Part shown: positions 63,889 to 64,000 of the stretch, piece by piece
How positions within the stretch are numbered: the stretch's first letter is position 1
How the letters are laid out: each line of letters begins with the position of its first letter
DNA from: Taeniopygia guttata
Lineage: Eukaryota; Chordata; Aves; Passeriformes; Estrildidae
DNA: 64,000 bases
Assembly (NCBI RefSeq): GCF_048771995.1
Contig: NC_133025.1
Coordinates: forward strand, 3,224,001-3,288,000
Direction of reading: 5' to 3'
Position numbers and translations under genes: made by a program
The notes under the pieces: model-generated
Databases searched by the model: none
Told to the model about the DNA's origin: nothing
Seen by the model: only the letters and a program-made list of their open reading frames with translations

Positions 63889-64000
63889 AACTCTTAGATA
63901 TAAATGAAATATTTTCTGCCAAAAAATATTTTGGGAAGCCTAAGAAATAGATCAGAATCTAAGAGTTATCATGCTGAAAACTCCTCAGGACCAGTACTGG

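Overview
The window looks like bird nuclear DNA. It holds many short, 5'-truncated CR1 LINE fragments, mostly ending in the typical avian CR1 3' tail (forms of CCAAACCATTCTATGATTCT), and vertebrate split genes with canonical GT-AG introns. The species cannot be named from the sequence alone. There are no prokaryotic features, no CRISPR array and no intact transposon.

Two known vertebrate genes face each other tail to tail. PODXL (podocalyxin, a CD34-family sialomucin) is on the + strand. Its signal-peptide exon and most of intron 1 appear to lie before the window. Seven coding exons from 3671 to 17317 encode about 540 residues: a Ser/Thr/Pro mucin region, a Cys-containing membrane-proximal domain, one transmembrane helix and a highly conserved cytoplasmic tail ending in the PDZ ligand DTHL. 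A 3' UTR of about 3.3 kb probably ends at the AATAAA at 20625.

MKLN1 (muskelin, a kelch-repeat subunit of the CTLH/GID E3 ubiquitin ligase) is on the - strand. Nine coding exons, from 57818 down to the stop at 30336, encode the last 415 residues, which is most of the kelch propeller and the C-terminal tail. The N-terminal discoidin, LisH and CTLH part lies beyond 64000. All nine exons join in frame. The stretch 21.5-30.3 kb downstream of its stop has no coding exon and almost no recognisable repeat, and may be a long MKLN1 3' UTR.

The remaining sequence is intronic. It contains about 18 CR1 3'-end pieces on both strands, one remnant of CR1 reverse-transcriptase coding sequence (33480-33830), a GGAT tetranucleotide microsatellite in PODXL intron 4 (10062-10225), a 92-bp tandem duplication next to it, an 18-bp triplicate near the gene junction, and several homopolymer runs. 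I found no convincing undescribed system. The best second-look items are a NAGNAG acceptor before the last PODXL exon, the closely spaced convergent 3' ends, the possible very long MKLN1 3' UTR, and an inverted CR1 pair in a MKLN1 intron.
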